Under the pieces are notes generated by a model that did not search any database, was not told the DNA's origin, and saw only the letters and a list, made by a program, of their open reading frames with translations. Below, piece after piece: positions 41,642 to 50,501 of a stretch of 64,000 bases of DNA. Every line of letters begins with the position of its first letter. Positions within the stretch are counted from its first letter, which is position 1. This stretch comes from Streptomyces sp. Root431 (GTDB lineage Bacteria > Actinomycetota > Actinomycetes > Streptomycetales > Streptomycetaceae): NCBI RefSeq assembly GCF_001426585.1, contig NZ_LMEI01000012.1, forward strand, positions 636,379-700,378. The letters run 5' to 3'. The position numbers and the translations under genes were made by a program.

Positions 41642-42616
41642 ATGGCTACCACCACACCAGACATACAGAGGAACAGGCGCGCCAAGAGCGCGTCCCGCCC
41701 CGGTGACCGCATCTTCAGCGGTATGTCCCGAGGCTCCGGCATCACCCTCCTCGTGATCATGGCCGCGATCGCCGGCTTCCTCACCTACCGCGCGATCCTC
41801 GCGATCTCGAAGGACAGCACCAACTTCTTCACCACCTTCGAGTGGAACCCCGCCGGCACCCCGCCGGTCTTCGGCATCGCCGTCCTCGCCTTCGGCACGA
41901 TCGTCTCCTCGATCATCGCGATGCTCATCGCCGTGCCCGTCGCGATCGGCATCGCGCTCTTCATCTCGCACTACGCGCCGCGCAAGCTGGCCAAGCCGCT
42001 CGCGTACATCGTCGACCTGCTCGCCGCCGTGCCCAGCATCATCTACGGCCTCTGGGGCGCGATCTTCCTCGTCCCGTACCTGGACGGCCTCAACCAGTGG
42101 CTCGACGAGTACCTGGGCTGGACGTACATCTTCGACAAGGCCGGCGACGGCCCCGCCCGCAACCTCTTCACCGTGGGCATCCTGCTGGCGATCATGATCC
42201 TGCCGATCATCACCAACGTCACCCGCGAGGTCTTCCTCCAGGCCCCGAAGATGCACGAAGAGGCCGCCCTCGCCCTCGGCGCCACGCGCTGGGAGGTCAT
42301 CCGCATGTCGGTGCTGCCCTTCGGCCGCTCCGGCATCATCTCCGCCTCCATGCTGGGCCTCGGCCGCGCACTCGGCGAGACCATGGCCGTCGCCGTGGTC
42401 CTCTCCCCCAGCTTCCTCATCTCGGGCCACCTCCTCGACCCGGGCGGCGGCACCTTCGCGCAGAACATCGCCGCCAAGTTCAACGAGGCCAACGAGTACG
42501 GCCGGGACGCGCTCATCGCCTCCGGTCTCGTCCTCTTCGTCATCACCCTGCTGGTCAACGGCGCCGCCCGCTGGATCATCGGCCGCCGCAAGGAGTACTC
42601 GGGGGCCGCGGCATGA
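41642..42616 (+). CDS. pstC: phosphate ABC transporter permease PstC
   Basis: 324 aa. Six transmembrane helices with a BPD_transp_1 domain; the EAA loop is EEAALALGATRWEVIRMSVLPFGRSG (about 218-243, read as its parts). ATG 41642 follows AGAAGCAG weakly. The stop overlaps pstA as ATGA. Confidence 0.96.
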   Translation: MATTTPDIQRNRRAKSASRPGDRIFSGMSRGSGITLLVIMAAIAGFLTYRAILAISKDSTNFFTTFEWNPAGTPPVFGIAVLAFGTIVSSIIAMLIAVPVAIGIALFISHYAPRKLAKPLAYIVDLLAAVPSIIYGLWGAIFLVPYLDGLNQWLDEYLGWTYIFDKAGDGPARNLFTVGILLAIMILPIITNVTREVFLQAPKMHEEAALALGATRWEVIRMSVLPFGRSGIISASMLGLGRALGETMAVAVVLSPSFLISGHLLDPGGGTFAQNIAAKFNEANEYGRDALIASGLVLFVITLLVNGAARWIIGRRKEYSGAAA

Positions 42617-43686
42617 GCCACGCCATACAGGAACGTCCGGTCTCCGTCGCCCCGCGCCGCGGATCCCTCTCCCACGCCCGCCTCCCGCGCTGGACCCCGG
42701 CCGCCGTCGCCGCGTTCTCCATCGCCGCGGGCATCGGGATCGGCCTCGCCGCCGGCTGGCACAGCAAGGTCCAGTGGGGCATGATCGCCGCCCTGCTCTT
42801 CGTCCTCACGACCTTCGCCGTCACCACCAAGGTCGAAGGCAGCCGCCAGGCCAAGGACCGCGTCGCCACCAGCCTCGTCTGGGTCTGCTTCGTCCTCGCC
42901 GTCATCCCGCTGCTCTCCCTCGCCTGGGTCACGATCAGCAAGGGCATGGAAGTACTCGACATGTACTTCCTGACCCACTCGATGAACGGCGTCCTCGACG
43001 CCGAGGCCGGCGGCGGCGTCTACCACGCACTGCTCGGCACCATCGAGCAGGTCGGCATCGCGACCCTGATCGCCGCCCCGATCGGCCTCCTCACCGCGGT
43101 CTACCTCGTCGAGTACGGCGGCGGGAAGCTCGCCCAGGCCGTCACCTTCTTCGTCGACGTCATGACGGGCATCCCGTCGATCGTCGCCGGCCTCTTCATC
43201 CTCGCCACCTGGAACCTGATGCTGGGCTTCGGGCCCTCCGGTTTCGCCGGCGCGATGGCCCTCGCCATCCTGATGATGCCGGTCGTCGTCCGCTCCACCG
43301 AGGAGATGCTCAAGCTCGTCCCGAACGAGCTCCGCGAGGCCTCCCTCGCACTCGGCATCCCCAAGTGGCGCACGATCCTGAAGGTGGTCCTGCCCACCGC
43401 GATCGGCGGCATCACCACGGGCGTCATGCTCGCGGTCGCCCGCATCACCGGTGAGACGGCCCCCGTCCTGCTCCTCGTGTTCGGTACGAAGCTCATCAAC
43501 CCGAACCCCTTCGAAGGCGCCCAGTCCTCCCTGCCGCTCTACGTGTACGAGCAGTACTCGGTCGGCACCGACGCCGCCGTGTCCCGTGCCTGGGCCGCAG
43601 CGCTCGTCCTGATCGCCTTCGTCATGATCCTCAACCTGGTGGCCCGCGGCATCGCCCGCTGGAAGGCCCCGAAGACCGGCCGCTGA
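42613..43686 (+). CDS. pstA: phosphate ABC transporter permease PstA
   Basis: 357 aa. About six to eight helices and the EAA motif REASLALGIPKWRTILKVV. The N-terminus has two extra helices before the core domain. It forms the membrane channel with PstC. ATG 42613 overlaps pstC; pstB begins 25 bp after the stop. Confidence 0.96.
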   Translation: MSHAIQERPVSVAPRRGSLSHARLPRWTPAAVAAFSIAAGIGIGLAAGWHSKVQWGMIAALLFVLTTFAVTTKVEGSRQAKDRVATSLVWVCFVLAVIPLLSLAWVTISKGMEVLDMYFLTHSMNGVLDAEAGGGVYHALLGTIEQVGIATLIAAPIGLLTAVYLVEYGGGKLAQAVTFFVDVMTGIPSIVAGLFILATWNLMLGFGPSGFAGAMALAILMMPVVVRSTEEMLKLVPNELREASLALGIPKWRTILKVVLPTAIGGITTGVMLAVARITGETAPVLLLVFGTKLINPNPFEGAQSSLPLYVYEQYSVGTDAAVSRAWAAALVLIAFVMILNLVARGIARWKAPKTGR

Positions 43687-43711
43687 CCGCGGCTCATTGG
43701 AAGTGATTCAC

Positions 43712-44488
43712 ATGGCCAAGCGAATCGACGTCAGCGGCCTCTCCGCGTACTACGGCGCCCACAAGGCGATCGACGACATCTCGATGACCGTCGAACCCCG
43801 CTCGGTGACGGCCTTCATCGGCCCCTCCGGCTGCGGCAAGTCCACCTTCCTGCGCACCCTGAACCGCATGCACGAGGTCACCCCCGGTGGCCGCGTCGAG
43901 GGCAAGGTGATGCTGGACGACGAGAACCTGTACGGGAGCCACGTCGACCCGGTCGCCGTGCGCCGCACGGTGGGCATGGTCTTCCAGCGCCCCAACCCCT
44001 TCCCCACCATGTCGATCTTCGACAACGTGGCGGCGGGCCTGCGCCTCAACGGCAAGTACAAGAAGGCCCAGCTCAACGAGATCGTCGAGAAGTCCCTCAA
44101 GGGCGCGAACCTCTGGAACGAGGTCAAGGACCGCCTGAACAAGCCGGGCTCCGGCCTCTCCGGCGGCCAGCAGCAGCGTCTGTGCATCGCGCGGGCCATC
44201 GCCGTCGAGCCGGACGTCCTCCTCATGGACGAGCCCTGCTCCGCCCTCGACCCGATCTCCACCCTCGCCATCGAGGACCTGATCGGCGAGCTGAAGGAGC
44301 GCTTCACGATCGTCATCGTGACGCACAACATGCAGCAGGCGGCCCGCGTCTCCGACCGCACGGCCTTCTTCAACCTGGCGGCCGTCGGCCAGCCCGGCAA
44401 GCTGATCGAGCTGGACGACACCGAGCGCATCTTCTCCAACCCGAGCGTCCAGGCGACCGAGGACTACATCTCCGGCCGCTTCGGATAA
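43712..44488 (+). CDS. pstB: phosphate ABC transporter ATPase PstB
   Basis: 258 aa from ATG 43712, preceded by GGAAGTGA. Walker A GPSGCGKST, signature LSGGQQQRLCIARA, Walker B VLLMDEPCSALD and His in VTHNMQQA are complete. It drives phosphate import through PstCA. No phoU follows; a strong bidirectional terminator does. Confidence 0.97.
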   Translation: MAKRIDVSGLSAYYGAHKAIDDISMTVEPRSVTAFIGPSGCGKSTFLRTLNRMHEVTPGGRVEGKVMLDDENLYGSHVDPVAVRRTVGMVFQRPNPFPTMSIFDNVAAGLRLNGKYKKAQLNEIVEKSLKGANLWNEVKDRLNKPGSGLSGGQQQRLCIARAIAVEPDVLLMDEPCSALDPISTLAIEDLIGELKERFTIVIVTHNMQQAARVSDRTAFFNLAAVGQPGKLIELDDTERIFSNPSVQATEDYISGRFG

Positions 44489-44533
44489 AGACTCGTCCTG
44501 CGGTGCTGCATGGCGGTGCCACCGTAAGACGAA

Positions 44534-44564
44534 GGGCCCGGCTCCCCACAGGGGAGCCGGGCCC
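44534..44564. terminator. bidirectional terminator between pstB and pit
   Basis: A perfect 14-bp stem, GGGCCCGGCTCCCC (44534-44547) with its complement (44551-44564), and a 3-nt ACA loop. It sits between convergent operons, 45 bp after the pstB stop. Confidence 0.88.
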
Positions 44565-44583
44565 AACCATTTACGTCCGTAGG

Positions 44584-44690
44584 TCAGCCGAAGAACAGCT
44601 GCACCACGCTGTGTCCTCCCGGGGGATAACCCCCGGACCCCCAGCAAGACCGGGCGGCACCGCCCGTCAGCCGAAGATCAGCTGCACCAC
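44584..44690 (-). repeat. duplicated pit 3' end flanking two hairpins
   Basis: 44584-44607 repeats 44667-44690 (the last eight codons of pit including its stop) at 23 of 24 positions. The decayed copy would read VVQLFFG-stop instead of VVQLIFG-stop. Between the copies are two hairpins (44619-44636 and 44651-44666). It looks like a tandem duplication with decay. Confidence 0.8.
44651..44666 (-). terminator. hairpin at the pit stop codon
   Basis: CGGGCGG and CCGCCCG are perfect 7-bp arms with a 2-nt loop, immediately after the pit stop on the minus strand. A second 7-bp hairpin (44619-44636, ATAA loop) lies 15 bp beyond. Confidence 0.55.
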
Positions 44691-45665
44691 GTAGTAGCTC
44701 GCGGCAGCGACGATCGCCGCCGCCGGCATGGTGATGAACCAGCCCATGACGATGTTCTTGGCGACGCCCCACCGCACCGCGTTGATGCGCTTGGTCGCGC
44801 CGACACCCATGATCGCGGAGGTGATGACGTGCGTCGTCGAGATCGGCGCGTGGAACAGGAACGCCGAGCCGAACATGATCGACGCACCCGTCGTCTCCGC
44901 CGCGAAACCCTGCGGCGGGTCCAGCTCGATGATCTTGCGGCCGAGCGTCCGCATGATGCGCCAGCCGCCCGCGTACGTACCGAGCGAGAGCATCACGGCA
45001 CAGGCGATCTTCACCCACACCGGGATGTCGTCGCCGGACTCCTGCACATCGGCGATGACCAGGGCCATCACCACGATGCCCATCGTCTTCTGCGCGTCCT
45101 GCAGACCGTGGCCGAGCGCCATGCCGGCCGCCGACACCGTCTGCGCGATACGGAAGCCGCGCTTGGCCTTGTGCGGGTTGGCCTTGCGGAACATCCACAT
45201 GATCGCGCACATGACCAGGTAACCGGCGACGAGACCGACGACCGGCGAGATGAACATCGGGATGACGACCTTGTCGAGGACGCCCTCCCAGATCACCTCG
45301 GTGCCACCGGCCAGCGCCGCACCCACCATGCCGCCGAACAGAGCGTGCGAGGAGGAGGACGGCAGACCGAAGTACCAGGTGACGAGGTTCCAGATGATCG
45401 CGCCCACCAGCGCGGCGAAGAGGATGCCCATCCCCTTGTCGCCGGTCGGGGTCTCGATGAGCCCCTCACTGACGGTCTTGGCGACCCCGCTGCCCATGAA
45501 GGCACCCGCGAGGTTCATGACAGCGGCCATGGCCAGGGCCGCGCGCGGGGTCAGCGCACGCGTCGACACCGAGGTGGCGATGGCGTTGGCCGAGTCGTGG
45601 AAGCCGTTCGTATAGGTGAAGCCGAGCGCGACACCGATGGTCACGATCAGAGCAAAGGTGTCCAC
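44667..45665 (-). CDS. pit: low-affinity inorganic phosphate transporter (PiT family)
   Basis: 332 aa with about ten helices. The two PiT signatures are present: GFTYTNGFHDSANAIAT near the start and GVGATKRINAVRWGVAKNI near the end. It imports phosphate with protons or as a metal complex. GTG 45665. It follows the DUF47 gene by 5 bp, the usual Pit accessory partner. Confidence 0.95.
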   Translation of the reverse strand: MDTFALIVTIGVALGFTYTNGFHDSANAIATSVSTRALTPRAALAMAAVMNLAGAFMGSGVAKTVSEGLIETPTGDKGMGILFAALVGAIIWNLVTWYFGLPSSSSHALFGGMVGAALAGGTEVIWEGVLDKVVIPMFISPVVGLVAGYLVMCAIMWMFRKANPHKAKRGFRIAQTVSAAGMALGHGLQDAQKTMGIVVMALVIADVQESGDDIPVWVKIACAVMLSLGTYAGGWRIMRTLGRKIIELDPPQGFAAETTGASIMFGSAFLFHAPISTTHVITSAIMGVGATKRINAVRWGVAKNIVMGWFITMPAAAIVAAASYYVVQLIFG

Positions 45666-45670
45666 GAAGC

Positions 45671-46291
45671 TCAGGACTCCTTGACCGCGATGGTCTCCAC
45701 CGTGTTGGCGACGTGCTCGAACGCGTCGGCCGCCTCTTCAAGCACGTCGACGATCTGCTTGAGCTTGAGCACCTCGATGGCGTCGTACTTGCCGTTGAAG
45801 AGCTGCGCGAGCAGCTTGCGGTGGATCTGGTCGGCCTGGTTCTCCAGACGGTTGACCTCGATCCAGTACTCCGTGAGGTTGTCCATCGTCCGCAGGTTCG
45901 GCATGGCCTCGGCGGTCAGCTCGGCCGCCCGCGCCAGGACCTCGATCTGCTGCTCGACACCCTTGGGGAGTTCCTCGACGTTGTAGAGGACGACCAGGTC
46001 GACGGCCTCCTCCATGAAGTCCATGATGTCGTCGAGGGACGAAGCGAGGTTGTAGATGTCCTCGCGGTCGAAGGGTGTGATGAAGGAGGAGTTCAGCTGG
46101 TGGAAGATCGCGTGGGTAGCGTCGTCGCCGGCGTGCTCCGCTGCCCGCATCCGCTCCGCGATCTCGGCCCGGGCGGAAGGCTCCGCTCCGAGCAGTTCCA
46201 TCAGGAGCTTGGAGCCCGTGACGATGTTGTCCGCGGACGCGGCGAACATGTCGTAGAAGCTCGTCTCCCTGGGGGTCAGACGAAATCGCAC
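45671..46291 (-). CDS. DUF47/PhoU-like Pit accessory protein
   Basis: 206 aa, all-helical PhoU-like DUF47 fold (TPRETSFYDMFAASADNIV at the start; EDIYNLASSLDDIMDFMEEAVDL in the middle). Members are encoded next to pit and modulate it. GTG 46291 has GAGGACC upstream. Promoter is a TAGCAT-type element near 46330 by inference. Confidence 0.94.
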   Translation of the reverse strand: MRFRLTPRETSFYDMFAASADNIVTGSKLLMELLGAEPSARAEIAERMRAAEHAGDDATHAIFHQLNSSFITPFDREDIYNLASSLDDIMDFMEEAVDLVVLYNVEELPKGVEQQIEVLARAAELTAEAMPNLRTMDNLTEYWIEVNRLENQADQIHRKLLAQLFNGKYDAIEVLKLKQIVDVLEEAADAFEHVANTVETIAVKES

Positions 46292-46435
46292 GTGAGGTCC
46301 TCGGGGTGCTGGGTTTCGGTCAGGCTGATGCTAGGCGCATCATCCGGCCACGGCTAACCGGCGTCCTCTCAGTGTCGCCCATCAGGCACAGTGAACTGCA
46401 CGGGCCCCCGCCCGGATCGGCGGGGATCGGTACCA

Positions 46436-46455
46436 TATACCCACGAGGGGTATAC
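46436..46455. promoter_or_regulatory. CsoR operator
   Basis: TATACCC (46436-46442) and GGGTATA (46448-46454) form a perfect 7-bp inverted repeat with a 5-bp centre, 30 bp before the csoR ATG. It matches the ATACCC/GGGTAT palindrome recognised by Streptomyces CsoR, so copper-dependent autoregulation is likely. Confidence 0.8.
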
Positions 46456-46484
46456 ACCCCCTTTCTGGACAACGGGAGGACGCG

Positions 46485-46850
46485 ATGACGACCACCGAGG
46501 CGGACCAGGTCACCCCCGAGACCGTCGAGGCTGCCGGGGCCGTCGAGCCTGCCGGCCACGACCACGTCGTGCACGGCTACCACAAGCAGAAGGACGAGCA
46601 CCTCAAGCGGCTCCGCCGCATCGAGGGCCAGATCCGCGGCCTCCAGCGGATGGTCGACGAGGACGTCTACTGCATCGACATACTCACGCAGGTCTCGGCG
46701 TCGACGAAGGCGCTCCAGTCCTTCGCCCTCCAGCTCCTGGAGGAGCACCTGCGGCACTGCGTCGCGGACGCGGCAACCAAGGGCGGCGAGGGCATCGACG
46801 CCAAGGTCGAGGAGGCCACGAAGGCCATCGCCCGCATGATGCGCACCTGA
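46485..46850 (+). CDS. csoR: copper-sensing repressor CsoR
   Basis: 121 aa. A DUF156/CsoR four-helix fold with copper ligands Cys63, His88 and Cys92, the same spacing as Cys75/His100/Cys104 of S. lividans CsoR. The N-terminus has a His-rich stretch (HDHVVHGYHKQ). Cu(I) binding releases DNA to induce copper efflux. GGGAGGA precedes ATG 46485. No copper ATPase gene is adjacent, so targets are elsewhere. Confidence 0.95.
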   Translation: MTTTEADQVTPETVEAAGAVEPAGHDHVVHGYHKQKDEHLKRLRRIEGQIRGLQRMVDEDVYCIDILTQVSASTKALQSFALQLLEEHLRHCVADAATKGGEGIDAKVEEATKAIARMMRT

Positions 46851-46919
46851 GCGGGCCTCCCCCGCGAGGCGGGATCCCCCTGCGCGGCGGATCCCCGTAC
46901 GAGGCGGGGGGCCGTACGG

Positions 46920-47099
46920 TCAGCGTTCCCGTACGGCCCGCTCGGCGGCGACCCGCAGGATCTCGTCGATCCGGTCGGCGCTGAGGCGCTCCCCGTCGGC
47001 GGCGGAGGCCGCGATGATCAGTTCGCCGCACAGTTCGATCTCGGCGAGGGCGACGCAGTCCGGGTCTGCGGGGACGGTCGCTGTACCGGGCGGGGCCAC
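46920..47099 (-). CDS. 59-aa conserved small protein
   Basis: GTG 47099 to TGA 46920, 59 residues: starts MAPPGTATVPADPDCVALAE and has LCGELIIAASAADGERLSAD, then a helix IDEILRVAAERAVRER. GAGGTGA lies 7 nt before the GTG. Acidic with two Cys. I recall similar short proteins beside csoR in Streptomyces but cannot name a function. Confidence 0.68.
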   Translation of the reverse strand: MAPPGTATVPADPDCVALAEIELCGELIIAASAADGERLSADRIDEILRVAAERAVRER

Positions 47100-47243
47100 G
47101 TGCGGTCACCTCTTCCTGCCGGCGTCTGTCTCCCAGGGTTCCCGGCGGTCTCCCAGCGTAGGGAGAGCGCCACTGAGCGCGCATGACACGTCCGGACCAT
47201 TTCGGCGATGGTCCGAACCACCCGGGCGCCGCCGCGCCCCTGC

Positions 47244-48086
47244 TCAGGCCTTGATCTTCCCGGCGTAGATGTCCCGCCGGTCCGGCAGCGTCACCTGGAC
47301 GCGGACCCCGAAGCCGTACAGCAGGGTCGTCGAGGCGACCGCGACCGTACGGCCCTGGTTGCTGAAGCTGAACTGGTGGCGGACCTTCCGCAGCCGGCCC
47401 TCCGCGTCCAGATACGCGTCGAAGGGCACCGTGTCCTTGGCGAACCCTTTCGCCGCCGCGGCGAGCGCCCCGCGCAGCTGCGGCGAGGCGACGCGCGCCG
47501 CGTGGGCGATGTCGGCGACGCCGCGGTAGTGGCCGACTTTCACCCCTGCCAGATCGACCTCGCCGAGGTACGTGACCTCCCGGGCACCCCGCAGCAGCTC
47601 CGCCGCGGCCGCCGGGTCGGTGGCCCCGCCGGTCACGAGGTTCCCGTCGTCGAGGGTCGTGGTGTCGACGCGGACCCACTTGTCGGCGGGCACGCCCGCG
47701 CCGCGGTTCTTCATGTAGAGGGCGCCGGGGGTGAGGAGCTCGGTGATCGGCCGGTGCTCGTCGGTCCCGGCCGCGTCCTTGGGCAGCATCACCTGGAGCC
47801 GGCCGGTGCGGCGGCGGAAGTCGTAGCCGCCCTCGCCACGGATGGTGACCCGGGTGCCGCCGGCGGCCATCTCCATGGAGGTGCTCGCCTTGGCGGTGCC
47901 GGCCCTGGTCAGCGCCTCGGCGGCGGCCCGTACGGTCAGGAGGGGGTCCCCCGCGGGCTTCGGGTCCTCGGGTGCGGCGCAGCCCGCGACCGCCGGACCC
48001 CCGACGAGTGAGCCGACCAGAGCCGCGGTGACGGCGAACGCCCCGCTCCCGCGACCGTGCGGACGCCCGTACCCCTGCACCACCAT
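47244..48086 (-). CDS. LppX/LprAFG-like lipoprotein
   Basis: 280 aa. Signal with lipobox VAGCAAP (lipid-modified Cys about 36), then a beta-rich domain of roughly 240 aa (TSMEMAAGGTRVTIRGEG, VKVGHYRGVADI, RKVRHQFSFSNQG), the pattern of LolA/LppX-like lipid-binding proteins. Likely carries lipid or senses envelope state. Monocistronic. Confidence 0.82.
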   Translation of the reverse strand: MVVQGYGRPHGRGSGAFAVTAALVGSLVGGPAVAGCAAPEDPKPAGDPLLTVRAAAEALTRAGTAKASTSMEMAAGGTRVTIRGEGGYDFRRRTGRLQVMLPKDAAGTDEHRPITELLTPGALYMKNRGAGVPADKWVRVDTTTLDDGNLVTGGATDPAAAAELLRGAREVTYLGEVDLAGVKVGHYRGVADIAHAARVASPQLRGALAAAAKGFAKDTVPFDAYLDAEGRLRKVRHQFSFSNQGRTVAVASTTLLYGFGVRVQVTLPDRRDIYAGKIKA

Positions 48087-48218
48087 CGCCTGCCAACCCC
48101 CAACGCCTCACCGCTGTTTGCCCGGGACCCGCACGTCCCCGTGCTCCCGCGGGCCCGGGGACACCCGCTCCGCATAACGACGGCCCGGGCGAGCCGTCAC
48201 GCGCAGTACGGTGGTGGG

Positions 48219-48383
48219 GTGCACGCGCATGCCTCTCCCCACACGACCACGACGACGGAGCGCGGCTCGTTCGCGCTGGCCAAGTGCAGCTGCGGCTGGT
48301 CGGGACCGGCCCGCAGATCGCGGGAGAGGGCCAGGACGGACGCCTCGGAGCACCTGCGTACCGCGTCGCCGGAAGGCCCTTGA
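48219..48383 (+). CDS. 54-aa CxCGW zinc-type small protein
   Basis: GTG 48219 to TGA 48383. His/Thr-rich start (MHAHASPHTTTTTERG) then KCSCGWSGPARRSRERAR and DASEH. The CxCGW and following basic region suggest a tiny zinc- or nucleic-acid-binding protein. A TACGGT hexamer lies 6 nt before the GTG, so leaderless. Unrelated to flanking genes. Confidence 0.72.
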   Translation: MHAHASPHTTTTTERGSFALAKCSCGWSGPARRSRERARTDASEHLRTASPEGP

Positions 48384-48449
48384 AACGTGTCCGCCGGATC
48401 AGGGCCGGACGGCCCCTGATCCGGACGGGCCCTGCATCCGGACGGATCC

Positions 48450-49172
48450 CTAGGCGGCGAGGTCGTTCTGGTCCGTGCCGGCGGCCGGGCCGCCGAGCCG
48501 GGGCTCGGGGATGCCGACGGCCTCGGGCCGGCGCGGTTCCGGGGCCCGCCGGGAGCGGACGAGCCGGGCGCCGCGGCCCGAGCGGGAGACGGCGGAGACC
48601 ACGGGCGTGAGCAGGGCGAGCGCGACGGGGGCGAGGAGCAGCGCCACCGCCGTACCGAGGGCGAATCCGCCGATCACGTCGGTCGGGTAGTGCACGCCCA
48701 TGTAGACGCGGGCGAAGCCCTCGGCGAGGGCGAGGCCGATGGCGGCGAGGCCGAACTTCCGGTGGGCGACGAAGAGGCCGACGCCGAGCGCCATGGCCAT
48801 GGTGGCGTGGTCGCTGACGAACGAGAAGTCGGTCTTGCCGTCGACGAGGACGTCGAGCCCCTCGTGGTCCTTGAACGGCCGGGGGCGCTCGACGAAGCCC
48901 CGGATGGGGATGTTGACGAGAAGGGCGATGCCGGCGGCCAGCGGGGCCCAGACGATGCCGGCGACGGCGGAGACGGAGTCCCCCAGGGTGCCGTTGCGGC
49001 GGACGCTCCACCAGCACCAGAGCACGACGAGGACCATCCCGAGCATGATCCCGTACTCGCCGACGAACTCCATGACGCGGTCGAACCACGGCGGAGCGGC
49101 CTTCGCGAGGCCGTTGATGTCGTAGAGCAGGCTGACATCGGGGTTGGAACCGTCCGATGCGAGTCCAGCCAT
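48450..49172 (-). CDS. PAP2-family membrane phosphatase
   Basis: 240 aa, about six helices. Acid-phosphatase motifs: RGFVERPRPF (motif 1), SFVSDHATM (motif 2, Asp instead of the usual Gly before His) and ARVYMGVHYPTDV (motif 3). It probably dephosphorylates undecaprenyl pyrophosphate or phosphatidate. A positively charged tail follows the last helix. Monocistronic. Confidence 0.9.
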   Translation of the reverse strand: MAGLASDGSNPDVSLLYDINGLAKAAPPWFDRVMEFVGEYGIMLGMVLVVLWCWWSVRRNGTLGDSVSAVAGIVWAPLAAGIALLVNIPIRGFVERPRPFKDHEGLDVLVDGKTDFSFVSDHATMAMALGVGLFVAHRKFGLAAIGLALAEGFARVYMGVHYPTDVIGGFALGTAVALLLAPVALALLTPVVSAVSRSGRGARLVRSRRAPEPRRPEAVGIPEPRLGGPAAGTDQNDLAA

Positions 49173-49385
49173 CTGCTGCGGCCCCTTGCTTCTCGTGTCT
49201 GTCTTCCCACCCCCGTGGTCAGAGCGTTCGGATCAGGGAACGAACTGCCTGAGGCGCGCGTTCCGCTCTCTCCGGTGGATCATGAGGACGTTATCGAAGA
49301 GTGACGGTGCACCGCAGCTCAGGGCCACCGCATGACGGAGAGTTCCGGCCATGTCCCATACGACCCGACGGTCCGTCTCCTGCCC

Positions 49386-50420
49386 CTACGTCTGCGGCAG
49401 ATGGGTCGGCAGCGCGGCGGCGCCCTCCTTCGTGACCCGTGTCGCACCGAAGTAGTCCGGGGTGTCGATCCGGTCGAAGCGGATGACCGCGCCGGTCCGC
49501 GGGGCGTCGATCATGTACCCGCCGCCGACGTAGATGCCGACGTGCCGGATCGCCCGCGAGTTCGTCAGATCGTCGGAGAAGAACACGAGGTCGCCGGGGA
49601 GGAGCTCGTCCCTGCTCGGGTGCGGCCCGGCGTTGTACTGGTCGTTGGCGACGCGCGGCAGCTCGATGCCGACGGCCTGGTACGCGGCCTGGGTCAGCCC
49701 GGAGCAGTCGAACCGGCCATTCTGCGCGGCCGTGCCCGTACCGCCCCAGAGATAGGGGGTGCCGAGCTTCTGCTGGGCGTAGTGGATGGCCCCGGCGGCC
49801 TGCTGGGACGGCTCGACGCGGCCCACCGGCCGGGCGAAGCTCTTCTCCAGGGAGCGGATGATCCGCACGTAGTTCTGCGTCTCGCTGATGGGCGGCACCC
49901 CGCCGTGCCGGATGACCCGGTACGCGCCCGCGTTGTACGCGGCCAGCATGTTGTTCGCCGGGTCCCCGGGCACGTTCTTCACGTAGCCGGCGATCTCGCA
50001 GTCGTACGAGGCGGCCGAGGGGATCGCGTCCGCCGGGTCCCAGATGTCCCGGTCCCCGTCCCCGTCCCCGTCGATGCCGTGCCCGGCCCAGGTGCCCGGG
50101 ATGAACTGGGCGATGCCGCGGGCGTCGGCGGGCGAGACGGCCCGCGGGTTCCAGCCGCTCTCCTGGTAGAGCTGCGCGGCGAGCAGGGCGGGGTTGATCG
50201 CGGGACAGAGGTTGCCCCACTTCTGCACGAGTCCTTGGTAGAGGGCGGGCACGGAGCCCTTGGCGAGGCCCACGGTGCCGTTCTTGCCGCTGCCCGCGCC
50301 GCCCATGAGACCCGCCGCCGCGGAGTACGTCCCCACGACGAGCAGGGCGACAAAGCTGAGGCAGACCCCGAAGGCCCCGCCGGCCACCAGCCACGCCTTG
50401 CCAGCCTTACGCACCGTCAA
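49386..50420 (-). CDS. bifunctional lytic transglycosylase/NlpC-P60 hydrolase (VirB1-like)
   Basis: 344 aa. One N-terminal helix (about 10-32) anchors it. An SLT/VirB1-like goose-lysozyme-type domain contains LLAAQLYQESGWNPRAVSPADARGIAQF with catalytic Glu, and a C-terminal NlpC/P60 domain contains catalytic Cys in FDCSGLTQ and His in RHVGIYVG. Two-domain wall hydrolases of this type accompany Gram-positive type IV secretion systems. It lies opposite the secretion-like gene row across the TetR cassette. Confidence 0.92.
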   Translation of the reverse strand: MTVRKAGKAWLVAGGAFGVCLSFVALLVVGTYSAAAGLMGGAGSGKNGTVGLAKGSVPALYQGLVQKWGNLCPAINPALLAAQLYQESGWNPRAVSPADARGIAQFIPGTWAGHGIDGDGDGDRDIWDPADAIPSAASYDCEIAGYVKNVPGDPANNMLAAYNAGAYRVIRHGGVPPISETQNYVRIIRSLEKSFARPVGRVEPSQQAAGAIHYAQQKLGTPYLWGGTGTAAQNGRFDCSGLTQAAYQAVGIELPRVANDQYNAGPHPSRDELLPGDLVFFSDDLTNSRAIRHVGIYVGGGYMIDAPRTGAVIRFDRIDTPDYFGATRVTKEGAAALPTHLPQT

Positions 50421-50501
50421 CCACCCCTTGGCTCCTGGCAGTACGCCCCGGGGCCAGTCTAGGCGGCGGGGCGTCCTGTGGGGTGGTTGCGCGACGTGCC
50501 G

